Notes: a model not told the origin generated them from the sequence alone. A stretch of 14,791 nucleotides of DNA from an uncultured Thalassospira sp. (GCA_946885765.1 CAMPHD010000041.1:1-14791); one strand, 5' to 3'. Shown: positions 1 through 7,130, counted from the first letter of the stretch. Numbers and translations: made by a program.

Positions 1-224
1 CGTTCGAACCGTGCCTTGACGTCGGTTGCGATATAACCCAGCGGATGACCGATATGAAGACCAACACCGCTTGGATAGGGGAACATATCGAGGATGACTT
101 TTTTCTTTTTGGTGGCGTCGAAATCGACATCGCCCGGATTGGGGGTACGATAGGTATCGTTTTCCCGCCAGTAATCCTGCCAGCGCTTTTCAAATTCGCG
201 CGCACTTTCCTGATAGTTCGCCAC
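1..224 (-). CDS. leuS: Leucyl-tRNA synthetase, N-terminal fragment (runs off left edge)
   Basis: Class I aminoacyl-tRNA synthetase that charges tRNA-Leu in the cytoplasm. Only the first 74 codons are in the window. They begin [15 protein letters not shown] and carry the family's MFPYPSG segment followed by an exact HIGH signature (residues 57-60), which binds ATP, then PLGYIATD, a stretch characteristic of LeuRS. The start is taken as GTG at 224. TTG at 230 is in the same frame, and an AGGAG at 235-239 lies 10 nt from the GTG and 4 nt from the TTG, so the start may be six bases off. The next gene (619) is divergent, so the promoter must lie in the 225-618 gap. Family assignment is firm from the signature; the rest of the gene cannot be judged. 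Confidence 0.95.
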   Translation of the reverse strand, partial: MANYQESAREFEKRWQDYWRENDTYRTPNPGDVDFDATKKKKVILDMFPYPSGVGLHIGHPLGYIATDVKARFE

Positions 225-618
225 CGTCAAACAGCTCCTAAGCTCAAAATACCGGAGGCGGAGGAAATCTCGACGCGCCCCGGTCCCATCAATTCAGATA
301 AATTCTGATCAACCAAACCCTGTTCAATAATCGGGCTTGGCCCCTGTTGCAATATCAGAGTGCAGGATAACCGCCACAACCGGCCCCGATGCAAGTCCGA
401 AACCCGCGTATCGTGCATGGCGGGTTTGCACATCGCCCGACCGAACCTATAACTGTCTATGGCCTTTTCGCCCCGATTGTGCGATATTAACTACACATAA
501 AGACTTCCGGCGCGCGATCCGTACCAAGCAGGTGCCCGCGCTGGCCATCAGGAAATCACCGTGTATCAAGCCCGATCAAGGACTTATACGCACACACCCC
601 GCGTCCAGGGAGGACGGC
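225..618. other. Gene-free divergent region between leuS and the DUF5610 gene
   Basis: About 390 bases with no convincing gene. A frame continuous with the downstream gene is open from 337, but its predicted residues are low quality and no ribosome-binding site precedes 337, whereas a strong one precedes 619. The region must hold the leuS promoter and probably that of the 619 gene; I could not pick out convincing -35/-10 boxes. The one clear structure is a perfect 8-bp inverted repeat, AAACCCGC (400-407) and GCGGGTTT (420-427), with a 12-nt loop and no long T-run after it. Confidence 0.5.
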
Positions 619-1293
619 ATGGATATCACCATCGGCGGACTGACATCGCAGGCAGCAAGCGGCTCCAGCCGCAGCGCGCAGTCTTACCTGCCCGGTAATG
701 ACGACTCGAAATCCGGGTCGAACAATTCTATTGCCTCCTCTTTTGCCAGTGCGACCTCGGTTTCGCTTTCTTCACAGTCAGCCAATCTTCTGTCGGCCGA
801 CCAGATCGTTTCGGCAATCAATGAAAGCCTGTCTTCGACCGGCCTTTCGATCCAGGGTGTAGATCCGTCCGATTACACCCCCGAAGCGGTGGCTGATCGT
901 ATCCTTGCCCGTGTCGGCGATCTGATCGCCGCCAATGCCGGAAGCGAGGAAGACGCGCGCGAGATTTTCGATCAGGCCAGCGAAGGCATCGCCAAGGGCC
1001 TTGAACAGGCGCGTGAATTCCTTGACGGGATTAATGCCCTGAACGACACGATCAACGGCAATATCAACGAAACCGAAAACCGCCTGAACGAGGGGCTTAA
1101 ATCCATCGAAGCCCGCCTGACCGAACTGTTTGAAAACAACACGGCCAAGGAAGCGACCGATACAACGCCAGAACGCGATGAACAGGTCCTTCAGTCGCAG
1201 GTCACTCAGACCGCGCAGGCAAGTCAGGCCTATGCTGAGGCCGGCACCAATGCACAACGCAACGCACCGCGTTACGGCACTTCGTCAATCTGA
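619..1293 (+). CDS. DUF5610 domain-containing protein, function unknown
   Basis: A 224-residue soluble protein with no signal peptide or membrane segment. Residues 1-57 are Ser/Gly/Asn-rich and probably disordered. Residues 58-172 look like the DUF5610 helical domain: a YTPEAVADRILARVGD segment (86-101), then EIFDQASEGIAKGLEQAREFL (roughly 115-135), and a long amphipathic helix. Residues 175-224 are polar, Gln/Thr/Ala-rich and low in complexity. The start ATG at 619 is chosen because AGGGAGGA sits 5 nt upstream and the N-terminus MDITIGGL is credible; the open frame reaching back to 337 has no comparable signal. The family has no established function as far as I know. The gene stands alone, with its own terminator, divergent from leuS and convergent with the XRE regulator, so context gives no partner. 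Family call rests on remembered sequence pattern. Confidence 0.8.
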   Translation: MDITIGGLTSQAASGSSRSAQSYLPGNDDSKSGSNNSIASSFASATSVSLSSQSANLLSADQIVSAINESLSSTGLSIQGVDPSDYTPEAVADRILARVGDLIAANAGSEEDAREIFDQASEGIAKGLEQAREFLDGINALNDTINGNINETENRLNEGLKSIEARLTELFENNTAKEATDTTPERDEQVLQSQVTQTAQASQAYAEAGTNAQRNAPRYGTSSI

Positions 1294-1320
1294 ATTACAC
1301 CATCATAGCCTCACACATTC

Positions 1321-1355
1321 AAACCGGCAGACATCGTCTGCCGGTTTTGTTTTGT
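1321..1355 (+). terminator. Rho-independent terminator of the DUF5610 gene
   Basis: Perfect 12-bp inverted repeat: AAACCGGCAGAC (1321-1332), 3-nt loop ATC, GTCTGCCGGTTT (1336-1347), followed by the T-rich tail TGTTTTGT. It lies 27 nt after the stop codon at 1291-1293. The bases on the other side (ACATTC before AAACC) give only a weak T-run on the minus strand, so it serves mainly plus-strand transcripts, though it may help stop the convergent regulator gene. Confidence 0.9.
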
Positions 1356-1402
1356 CCTCTGTAGCCCATTCAACGAAAGAGGAAGTCATCGGGTCACAAC
1401 TA

Positions 1403-2218
1403 TCACTCTAGACCTGATGTCAATTCCCGTAAGATACCCGCGGTTTGGGCATCCGCAGGCAATAGCGTTTCAATGGCAAGTTCGGACAAGGTAACCTCGA
1501 CCGGAGTGCCAAAAACCGTGGTTGTGCTGACAAAGCGAAGCTCAGCGGCATCAGTCTGTAAAACCAGTGGCACGACAAGCCCGGCCAGGTCCCCTGCCCC
1601 GTCAGAAGCATCCGTCTCGCCTGCATTTGCGGGCGCATGATAACGGCTGGCTTCGTCATAAAGGCCTCGCAGTTTTGCATCCGCCGTCACCGCAATCTGG
1701 CGACGCAATCGATCGAGCAAATGGTCGCGCCATTCGGCGTAATTCGCAACCTGAGGAGCAAGCCCCTTCGGATGCAGGCTCAGCCGCAGGATATTGACCG
1801 GCGGTTTAAGAAAGTCAGGATCAACCCCGCCAAGCAAAAGGGGGACAATCCGGTTTGCTGCTATCATGTTCCAGTGCCGGTCCATGGCAAGGGCCGGATA
1901 GGGTTCATGCGCGGTAAGGATTTGATCCACCGCCGCCCGGATTGCCGCCGACTGTTCGGTGCCAGGATCGTGTTCGGCATAGATCGGGGCAAAGCCCCCG
2001 GCGATCAGCATCGCATTACGTTCGCGAAGCGGCACATCAAGGCATTCCGACAGATGCAAAACCATGTCCCGGCTGGGCTTGGCCCGTCCGGTTTCAAGAA
2101 AGCTCAGATGCCGGGTCGATATCTCGGCCTCGCTTGCAAGGTCAAGCTGGCTCATTCGGCGCTGTTTGCGCCAGACTTTAAGAACATTGCCAAACGGATC
2201 GGGTTTTATCGCGTTCAT
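1403..2218 (-). CDS. XRE-family regulator with MmyB-like ligand-binding domain
   Basis: A 271-residue DNA-binding regulator. Residues about 11-66 form an XRE (Cro/CI-type) helix-turn-helix with LKVWRKQRRMSQLDLASEAE followed by the recognition-helix region ISTRHLSFLETGRAKPSRDM. Residues about 90-260 match the MmyB-like ligand-binding domain, including LAMDRHWNMIAANRI near 110-124, typical of this family; its natural ligand is generally unknown. Length is usual for the family. The gene diverges from the membrane protein gene at 2351, and a perfect 17-bp palindrome lies between them, so autoregulation and control of the neighbour is the natural inference. The ATG at 2218 lacks a strong Shine-Dalgarno. 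It converges on the DUF5610 gene. Domain call is firm; target and signal are inferred or unknown. Confidence 0.9.
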   Translation of the reverse strand: MNAIKPDPFGNVLKVWRKQRRMSQLDLASEAEISTRHLSFLETGRAKPSRDMVLHLSECLDVPLRERNAMLIAGGFAPIYAEHDPGTEQSAAIRAAVDQILTAHEPYPALAMDRHWNMIAANRIVPLLLGGVDPDFLKPPVNILRLSLHPKGLAPQVANYAEWRDHLLDRLRRQIAVTADAKLRGLYDEASRYHAPANAGETDASDGAGDLAGLVVPLVLQTDAAELRFVSTTTVFGTPVEVTLSELAIETLLPADAQTAGILRELTSGLE

Positions 2219-2273
2219 CAGATCACCGTCATTATTGATGGCGTAATCCTAACACCGATCAATTCGAACAAAC

Positions 2274-2290
2274 ATTACCTGTCAGGTAAT
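2274..2290. promoter_or_regulatory. Perfect 17-bp palindrome, probable operator of the XRE regulator
   Basis: ATTACCTG-T-CAGGTAAT: two perfect 8-base half-sites around one central base, in the 132-bp gap between the divergent regulator (start 2218) and membrane protein gene (start 2351). Its centre is about 64 bp from the regulator start and 69 bp from the other, almost exactly midway. Size, symmetry and place fit a dimeric helix-turn-helix operator. That the neighbouring regulator binds it is inference. Confidence 0.75.
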
Positions 2291-2350
2291 CGTATTCATT
2301 CCCGCTTTTCGGCAAGGTTCGCGAACCACAACCAACCGAAAGGTCAAAAG

Positions 2351-2755
2351 ATGTCTATTGATGTGCCAAACAAAATGCTGAAAACCGTCCTGATGCTTGA
2401 CGCGGCAACCTGTCTGGCCTTCGGCCTGCTGCTGTGCATCGGCAACACTTTCCTTGCTGGCCTGCTGGGCCTGCCGACCGATTTGCTGCTTTATGCCGGG
2501 ATCACCCTGTTTCCATGTGCCGTTTTGATGTTTGCTACCGGACGGCAGGCCCGTCCGAACAGCTTTCTTGTCCGATTGATCGTTATGGGAAATCTGGGCT
2601 GGATTCTGGCCAGTCTTGCGGTTCTGATCGTCCCGGTCGGTGCCCCCACCGCCACCGGATATGGTTTTGTCATTATCCAGACACTGTCCGTGCTGGGTAT
2701 CACGTTACTGGAATATCGCGCAATCGCGCAGCATTCCTTGTCCCCGGCATCTTGA
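2351..2755 (+). CDS. Small four-helix inner-membrane protein, function unknown
   Basis: A 134-residue hydrophobic protein with four predicted membrane helices at about residues 11-33, 43-63, 73-95 and 101-122, joined by short loops. The only clearly charged loop is TGRQARPN (63-70), between helices 2 and 3, which would be cytoplasmic by the positive-inside rule. I do not recognise a characterised family. The start ATG at 2351 has an AAAGG at 2338-2342, 8 nt upstream. It is divergent from the XRE regulator across the 17-bp palindrome, so it is probably that regulator's target. The solute-binding protein gene follows 46 nt later on the same strand, but a second palindrome in the gap leaves cotranscription uncertain. 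No catalytic motif is visible. Confidence 0.8.
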   Translation: MSIDVPNKMLKTVLMLDAATCLAFGLLLCIGNTFLAGLLGLPTDLLLYAGITLFPCAVLMFATGRQARPNSFLVRLIVMGNLGWILASLAVLIVPVGAPTATGYGFVIIQTLSVLGITLLEYRAIAQHSLSPAS

Positions 2756-2765
2756 CGCCCCATGT

Positions 2766-2784
2766 CTTCTGTACGGTACAGAAG
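2766..2784. promoter_or_regulatory. Perfect 19-bp palindrome upstream of the solute-binding protein gene
   Basis: CTTCTGTAC-G-GTACAGAAG: two perfect 9-base arms around one base. It begins 11 nt after the stop of the membrane protein gene and ends 17 nt before the ATG at 2802. No T-run follows and the one-base spacer would make a poor RNA loop, so an operator for a dimeric regulator fits better than a terminator. A TTGACG at 2752-2757 could be a -35 element, but no good -10 is seen at the right distance. The regulator is unknown. Confidence 0.6.
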
Positions 2785-2801
2785 CATCATCAGGGGCCAG
2801 A

Positions 2802-3575
2802 ATGACATTCCCGGCAAAATTGCTTGCCACACCGCTAATTGTCGCCGGCATGGCCTTTGCGATCCTGATGCCGGCGACGCAAAGCCGTGCCGAAACCATT
2901 TATGTCGACGAAGCCAATCCGCCCTTCATGTATCGCGCCGGGGATGCGGCGGCGGGCATCTATCCCGCCCTGATCCGGGCGATTTTTCTTCATGCAGGGA
3001 TCGATGTCGATATCGTCGCGGTGCCGTGGAAACGCGCGATTGAAAACCTGGATGTCAACAAAGGCGGGGTTGCCGGAATTTACAAGAACCTTGAACGCCA
3101 GAAGAAATATTTCTTCTCCGATCCGATTCATATTGAACGGCTGATGCTCTATCAACGCCAGAACGCGTTTGGCGGTCCCGGCGATATTGACGATCTGCGC
3201 GGCCAGACGGTTGGCGTCATTCGCGGATGGAGTTACGGAGATGAAATCGACAATGCCCGGAAACAAGGCGTATTTAACGCATCCGAGGCATCCGGGGATG
3301 AGCAGAATTTTCAGATGCTGGAACTGGGCCGGGTCGACACCGTGATTGCCATTGCCGAGGCAGGTGATGTCTGGGTCAAGCGGCTGAAACTGGATGATAC
3401 AGTCACGCGCGGCGAGAACCCCATCCGCGAAAACCCGACCTATATCGTTTTCAACCGCGCATCACCGGCCATCTCGATGATGACCGCAATCAATCGTTCG
3501 ATTAAAGAGTTGCGCGAAAACGGCACCCTGCAACGCATCACCGAGGATGTGTTGCAGAATGCCAGCAATTACTGA
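2802..3575 (+). CDS. Periplasmic solute-binding protein (amino-acid type, PBP2-like fold)
   Basis: A 257-residue exported protein. Residues 1-30 are a Sec signal peptide with a hydrophobic core ending SRA before ETIYVD, a good signal peptidase I site. The mature part resembles the extracellular solute-binding protein family 3 / PBPb class: an opening beta strand then NPPFMY (39-44), GIYPALIRAIF (52-62), VPWKRAIENL (74-83), the FSDPIH segment (105-110), and DLRGQTVGVIRG (131-142), the usual switch into the second lobe. The start ATG at 2802 has AGGGG 5 nt upstream. No permease or ATPase gene is adjacent, so it is an orphan: it may feed a distant ABC transporter or act as a sensor protein. It converges on mrp with only 15 nt between the stops and no visible terminator. 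Ligand cannot be read from sequence. Confidence 0.85.
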   Translation: MTFPAKLLATPLIVAGMAFAILMPATQSRAETIYVDEANPPFMYRAGDAAAGIYPALIRAIFLHAGIDVDIVAVPWKRAIENLDVNKGGVAGIYKNLERQKKYFFSDPIHIERLMLYQRQNAFGGPGDIDDLRGQTVGVIRGWSYGDEIDNARKQGVFNASEASGDEQNFQMLELGRVDTVIAIAEAGDVWVKRLKLDDTVTRGENPIRENPTYIVFNRASPAISMMTAINRSIKELRENGTLQRITEDVLQNASNY

Positions 3576-3590
3576 TCGAAAAGCAGGGAC

Positions 3591-4805
3591 CTAACGGAAG
3601 CTGATTTTCGGAAACAGACTTTTCTTGGGTGCCGTTTTCGGTCCCACACGTTCGTCAATTGCCGTGGCAATCTTGTCGGCAATCGCGCCATAGGCCTTGG
3701 AATGTTCACCGTCCGGATCGGTATGAATGATCGGTTTGCCTTCGTCCGCGCCCAGCCGGATTTTAAGGTCGAGCGGGATTTCGCCCAAGAAGGGCACACC
3801 CAGTTCATCGGCGGCCTTGCGGGCACCACCATGGTCAAAGACATGATCGACATGGCCGCATTCCGGGCATTTGTAATAGCTCATATTCTCGATCAGGCCC
3901 ATGACCGGCACATTGACCTTGCGGAACATATTCAGCCCCTTGCGCGCATCCAAAAGGGCAATGTCCTGCGGGGTGGATACGATCACCGCCCCCGTAACCG
4001 GTACGCGCTGCGCCATCGAAAGCTGAATATCGCCCGTGCCCGGCGGCATGTCGACGACAAGAACGTCAAGTTCGCCCCAGTCGCTGTCGCGCAGAAGCTG
4101 CTCAAGTGCACCCATCGCCATCGGTCCGCGCCAGATCACCGGTTGTTCTTCATCGACAAGGAACCCGATCGACATGATTCGGATGCCAAATGCCGATGGA
4201 GGCACCATTTTACCTTCCTTGTCGGAATGAGTTGGCTTGGCATCGCGAAGCCCCATCATGCGCGGCAGGCTGGGGCCATAGATATCGGCATCCAGCAGAC
4301 CGACCTTCAGCCCCTTGGCCGCCAGTGACAGCGCCAGATTGACCGAGGTTGTCGATTTGCCAACCCCGCCCTTGCCCGAGGCAACGGTGATGATCGAACG
4401 GACAGTTGGCAGTTCAAGCGGCTTTTGCGCCGCACCTTGCGGGCGTTGTCCAACCTGCTGGCCTGCTTGCGGTCCGGAGCGTTGCGCCCCATGTGTATGG
4501 CCATGGGAATGGGGATGCGAATGATCACCTTTCGCCGGGGCAGAAGCCCCCTTCGGACGTTCTGCCGTAAGGGCCACACGGGCCGTTGTGACCCCGTTCA
4601 CATTGGCAACGGCACGTTCGGCAGCAAGGCGCAAATCTTCGAGAGACGCCCCGCGTTCCGGATCGACGGCAATCATGACATTGACTATTTCCTCATGAAT
4701 ATCAATGCCTTGAACCATGTCCTTTTCGACGATACTCTTGCCGTCAGCCGGATCGATAACACTGGAAAGGGCTTCGGTAATGCGTTCCCGGTCGGGCGAG
4801 GTCAT
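3591..4805 (-). CDS. mrp: Mrp/ApbC-type iron-sulfur cluster carrier ATPase
   Basis: A 404-residue cytoplasmic P-loop ATPase of the Mrp/NBP35/ApbC family, which binds and transfers Fe-S clusters to apoproteins. Residues about 3-80 are the MIP18/DUF59-type domain. Residues 91-130 are a flexible linker with a His-rich stretch (HSHPHSHGHTHG, 95-106). The ATPase domain starts near 134: deviant Walker A SGKGGVGKST (143-152), DADIYGPSLPRMMG (172-185), VDMPPGTGD (251-259), and the cluster-ligating CxxC at C313 and C316 (YKCPECGH). The ATG at 4805 has GGAG 8 nt upstream (4814-4817). It is divergent from hflK. Family is certain; the His-rich linker might bind metal, which is inference. Confidence 0.95.
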   Translation of the reverse strand: MTSPDRERITEALSSVIDPADGKSIVEKDMVQGIDIHEEIVNVMIAVDPERGASLEDLRLAAERAVANVNGVTTARVALTAERPKGASAPAKGDHSHPHSHGHTHGAQRSGPQAGQQVGQRPQGAAQKPLELPTVRSIITVASGKGGVGKSTTSVNLALSLAAKGLKVGLLDADIYGPSLPRMMGLRDAKPTHSDKEGKMVPPSAFGIRIMSIGFLVDEEQPVIWRGPMAMGALEQLLRDSDWGELDVLVVDMPPGTGDIQLSMAQRVPVTGAVIVSTPQDIALLDARKGLNMFRKVNVPVMGLIENMSYYKCPECGHVDHVFDHGGARKAADELGVPFLGEIPLDLKIRLGADEGKPIIHTDPDGEHSKAYGAIADKIATAIDERVGPKTAPKKSLFPKISFR

Positions 4806-5096
4806 ATTGCAGTCTCCGAAAATTGGCTTAAGTCCGTGATCGCACAGAACTTGCAGGCGCGTATCGTTGTTTTGCAGGACAAGCTGTCATATAAGGCCTT
4901 AGGGCGTGGCCCCATTAATTACATGCAACACTGTCCGGATCAAAGATTTCAGACGGTGCTTGATGCGCAAATAGGTCATATGGCCACAATTAGCAAGCAA
5001 TCGGGGATGTAATTAACGGGATCATGCCTTAGGGTCAGACCCTAAGCTCGGTAAGCATAAAATAAACACCGAACGGCAAGAAGAGGAAGACACTCG
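4806..5096. promoter_or_regulatory. Divergent promoter region of mrp and hflK
   Basis: 291 bp between divergent starts with no convincing gene; the open frame across it is the opposite strand of mrp running on. It contains a TAAGGCCTTA palindrome (4892-4901), the strong 19-bp palindrome at 5028-5046, and the 9-mer GCCTTAGGG twice (4896-4904 and 5026-5034), each copy touching one of the palindromes. An AT-rich ATAAAATAAA near 5056-5065 could hold the hflK -10 box; no good -35 is seen. Confidence 0.55.
5028..5046. promoter_or_regulatory. Perfect 19-bp palindrome upstream of hflK
   Basis: CTTAGGGTC-A-GACCCTAAG: perfect 9-base arms with a one-base centre, ending 50 nt before the hflK ATG and 9 nt before the AT-rich putative -10. 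There is no T-run after it and no gene ending nearby, so an operator overlapping or flanking the hflK promoter is the better reading. The binding protein is unknown. Confidence 0.6.
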
Positions 5097-6233
5097 ATGC
5101 CTTGGAATTCACAAGGGGGCGGCGGCCCCTGGGGCAGTGGCGGAAACAATGGCGGCGGCCGCAATCCGTGGGGACAGCGTCCCCAGGGTGGCGGTGGCGG
5201 CGGTGGCAATGCCTCCCCCGATTTTGACGAAATGATCCGCAAGGCCCAGGAACGCCTGAAACGGCTGTTCCCCGGTGGCGGTGGCGGCAGTTACAAGGGC
5301 ATTGTCCTGATTGGCATCGCCATCATCGGGTTGTGGCTTTTGACTGGTTTCTATCGCGTCCAGCCGGGCGAACAGGGTGTTACACTTCTGTTTGGCAAAT
5401 GGGTTGGCACAACCGGTCCGGGTCTGAATTATTTCCTGCCCGCCCCGATTGGCGAAGTGATCAAGCCGAACGTCGAACGCACCAACCAGATCGAGATCGG
5501 ATATCGTGGTAACGGTACCGGCACCGGTGGCGCGCGTGACGTCCCCGAAGAAAGCCTGATGCTGACCGGCGATCAGAACATTATCGACATTGATTATGTC
5601 GTTCAGTGGCGCATCAGCGATGCCGGTGCCTATCTGTTTAATGTTCGCGATCCGGAAAACACCATCAAGCTGGCATCTGAAAGTGCGATCCGCGAAGTCA
5701 TCGGTAAAACCAATCTGGAAGAAGCCCTGACGGTTGGTCGTGTCCGTGTTGAGGAACAGACCCGAAATCTGCTGCAATCCATCATGGATGGTTATGCTTC
5801 CGGCATTTTCATTGCCGAAGTGAAAATGCAGAAAGTCGATCCGCCGCGTGACGTTATTGATGCGTTCAACGACGTGCAGCGTGCCCGTCAGGACCGTGAT
5901 CGTTCCCAGAACGAAGCTCTGGCATACCGTAACGACATCATCCCGCGCGCCAAGGGTGAAGCAGAACGTCTGGTTCTTGAAGCCCGCGCCTACAAGGATC
6001 AGGTTGTGAAGAATGCTCAGGGTGAGGCAGAACGCTTTATCTCGGTTTATAATTCCTACCTGACCGCGAAAGATGTCACCACACGTCGTCTGTATCTTGA
6101 AACCATGCAGGATGTTCTGAAGAACTCCAACAAGGTCATTCTTGATCAAAACGGTGAAGGCGCAAACGGTGTCGTTCCCTATCTGCCGTTGCCTGAAATC
6201 CAGAAACGCGCGAATGCAGGAGGCAATAACTAA
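5097..6233 (+). CDS. hflK: HflK, SPFH-domain subunit of the FtsH protease modulator
   Basis: Inner-membrane protein that with HflC forms the large periplasmic assembly controlling the AAA protease FtsH. 378 residues. Residues 1-40 are a low-complexity Gly/Asn/Pro/Trp stretch typical of HflK (GGGGPWGSGGNNGGG). A second Gly run lies at 60-64. One membrane helix spans about 67-86, after which comes the SPFH/band-7 domain beginning FYRVQPGEQGVTLLFGKW. It continues through an Ala/Glu/Arg-rich helical region (AKGEAERLVLEARAYKDQVV near 290) to a Pro-rich tail. The ATG at 5097 has AGGA 9 nt upstream (5084-5087). The stop overlaps the hflC start by one base (TAATG), implying translational coupling. 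The palindrome at 5028-5046 may regulate the operon. Confidence 0.97.
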   Translation: MPWNSQGGGGPWGSGGNNGGGRNPWGQRPQGGGGGGGNASPDFDEMIRKAQERLKRLFPGGGGGSYKGIVLIGIAIIGLWLLTGFYRVQPGEQGVTLLFGKWVGTTGPGLNYFLPAPIGEVIKPNVERTNQIEIGYRGNGTGTGGARDVPEESLMLTGDQNIIDIDYVVQWRISDAGAYLFNVRDPENTIKLASESAIREVIGKTNLEEALTVGRVRVEEQTRNLLQSIMDGYASGIFIAEVKMQKVDPPRDVIDAFNDVQRARQDRDRSQNEALAYRNDIIPRAKGEAERLVLEARAYKDQVVKNAQGEAERFISVYNSYLTAKDVTTRRLYLETMQDVLKNSNKVILDQNGEGANGVVPYLPLPEIQKRANAGGNN

Positions 6234-7105
6234 TGGCAAGTCCTAAACTTATTGCTGCCGGCGTCGTTGTCGTCATTGGTGCCGTCGTTGCATCCATGTG
6301 CATGTTTACCGTTCGTCAGGACCAGCAGGCGCTGGTGCTTCAGTTCGGTAATCCGGTACATGCGGTTTCCGAACCGGGCCTGCATTTCAAGCTGCCGATC
6401 CAGAATGTGGAATATTACGAGCGCCGCATTCTTGAGCTTGACCCGCCGGTTCAGCAGGTTCTTCTGTCGGACCAGAAGCGTGTCAATGTTGACAGCTTTG
6501 CCCGCTGGAAAATCATTGATCCGCTGCAGTTCCGTCAGCGCGCAACCAATGCAGCGAACTTTGTACAGTTGTTTGGCCAGCGTCTGAACTCTGTCATCCG
6601 TGGCGAACTGGCACAGGCTCCGCTTGTGGCAATGCTGTCGGATAACCGCGCTCAGATCATGGAAAAAATCCAGTCGACATTACAGGAACCTGCAAAGGAA
6701 TTCGGTGTCGAACTGATTGATGTTCGTATCGGTCGTACCGACCTTCCGCAGGAAACGTCGCAGGCGGTGTATAACCGCATGCGTTCTTCGCGTATCGCCG
6801 AAGCCGCACAGCTTCGCGCCGAGGGTGAAGAGCTCAAGGCGAAAATTCAGGCAGAAGCGGATCGTGAGCGCGTCGGTATTCTGGCCGAAGCCCGCCGTCA
6901 GGCAGAAGTCCTGCGCGGTGAAGGCGACGGTGAGCGGAACATCGTTCTTGGCGAAGCCTATGGCAAAGATTCCGGCTTCTTCGAGTTCTATCGTTCACTT
7001 GAAGCCTATCGCGAGGCACTTTCGGATGGCTCGACGATGGTGATTTCACCGGATTCTGAATTCTTCCAGTACTTTAACAACTCGTCACCTGGCGCAACGC
7101 GCTAG
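6233..7105 (+). CDS. hflC: HflC, SPFH-domain partner of HflK
   Basis: 290-residue inner-membrane protein, second subunit of the HflKC complex around FtsH. An N-terminal signal-anchor helix lies at about residues 5-26, followed by the SPFH/band-7 domain opening TVRQDQQALVLQFGNPV and the conserved PGLHFKLP. The C-terminal half holds the long AEG/EAR-rich helix (AEGEELKAKIQAEADRER) and the GEAYGKDSGFFEFYRSLEAY segment characteristic of HflC. Its ATG shares an A with the hflK stop, and AGGAGG at 6218-6223 lies inside the end of hflK, 9 nt upstream. A strong terminator follows 25 nt after the stop. Confidence 0.97.
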   Translation: MASPKLIAAGVVVVIGAVVASMCMFTVRQDQQALVLQFGNPVHAVSEPGLHFKLPIQNVEYYERRILELDPPVQQVLLSDQKRVNVDSFARWKIIDPLQFRQRATNAANFVQLFGQRLNSVIRGELAQAPLVAMLSDNRAQIMEKIQSTLQEPAKEFGVELIDVRIGRTDLPQETSQAVYNRMRSSRIAEAAQLRAEGEELKAKIQAEADRERVGILAEARRQAEVLRGEGDGERNIVLGEAYGKDSGFFEFYRSLEAYREALSDGSTMVISPDSEFFQYFNNSSPGATR

Positions 7106-7130
7106 ACAAACGGGTGCTGGACAAAGCACT

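Noticed and set aside
337..618. N-terminal extension of the DUF5610 gene back to 337
   Set aside because: No ribosome-binding site at 337, residues rich in Cys/Arg/Pro unlike the downstream protein, and AGGGAGGA sits ideally before the ATG at 619.
1355..1383. TCCTCT / AGAGGA inverted repeat after the DUF5610 terminator
   Set aside because: Six pairs around a 17-nt loop, no T-run; too weak to call a terminator for the convergent regulator.
5109..6239. 376-codon minus-strand open frame across hflK
   Set aside because: It mirrors hflK on the other strand; hflK has clear family motifs, start signal and operon context, so the antisense frame is a codon-bias shadow.
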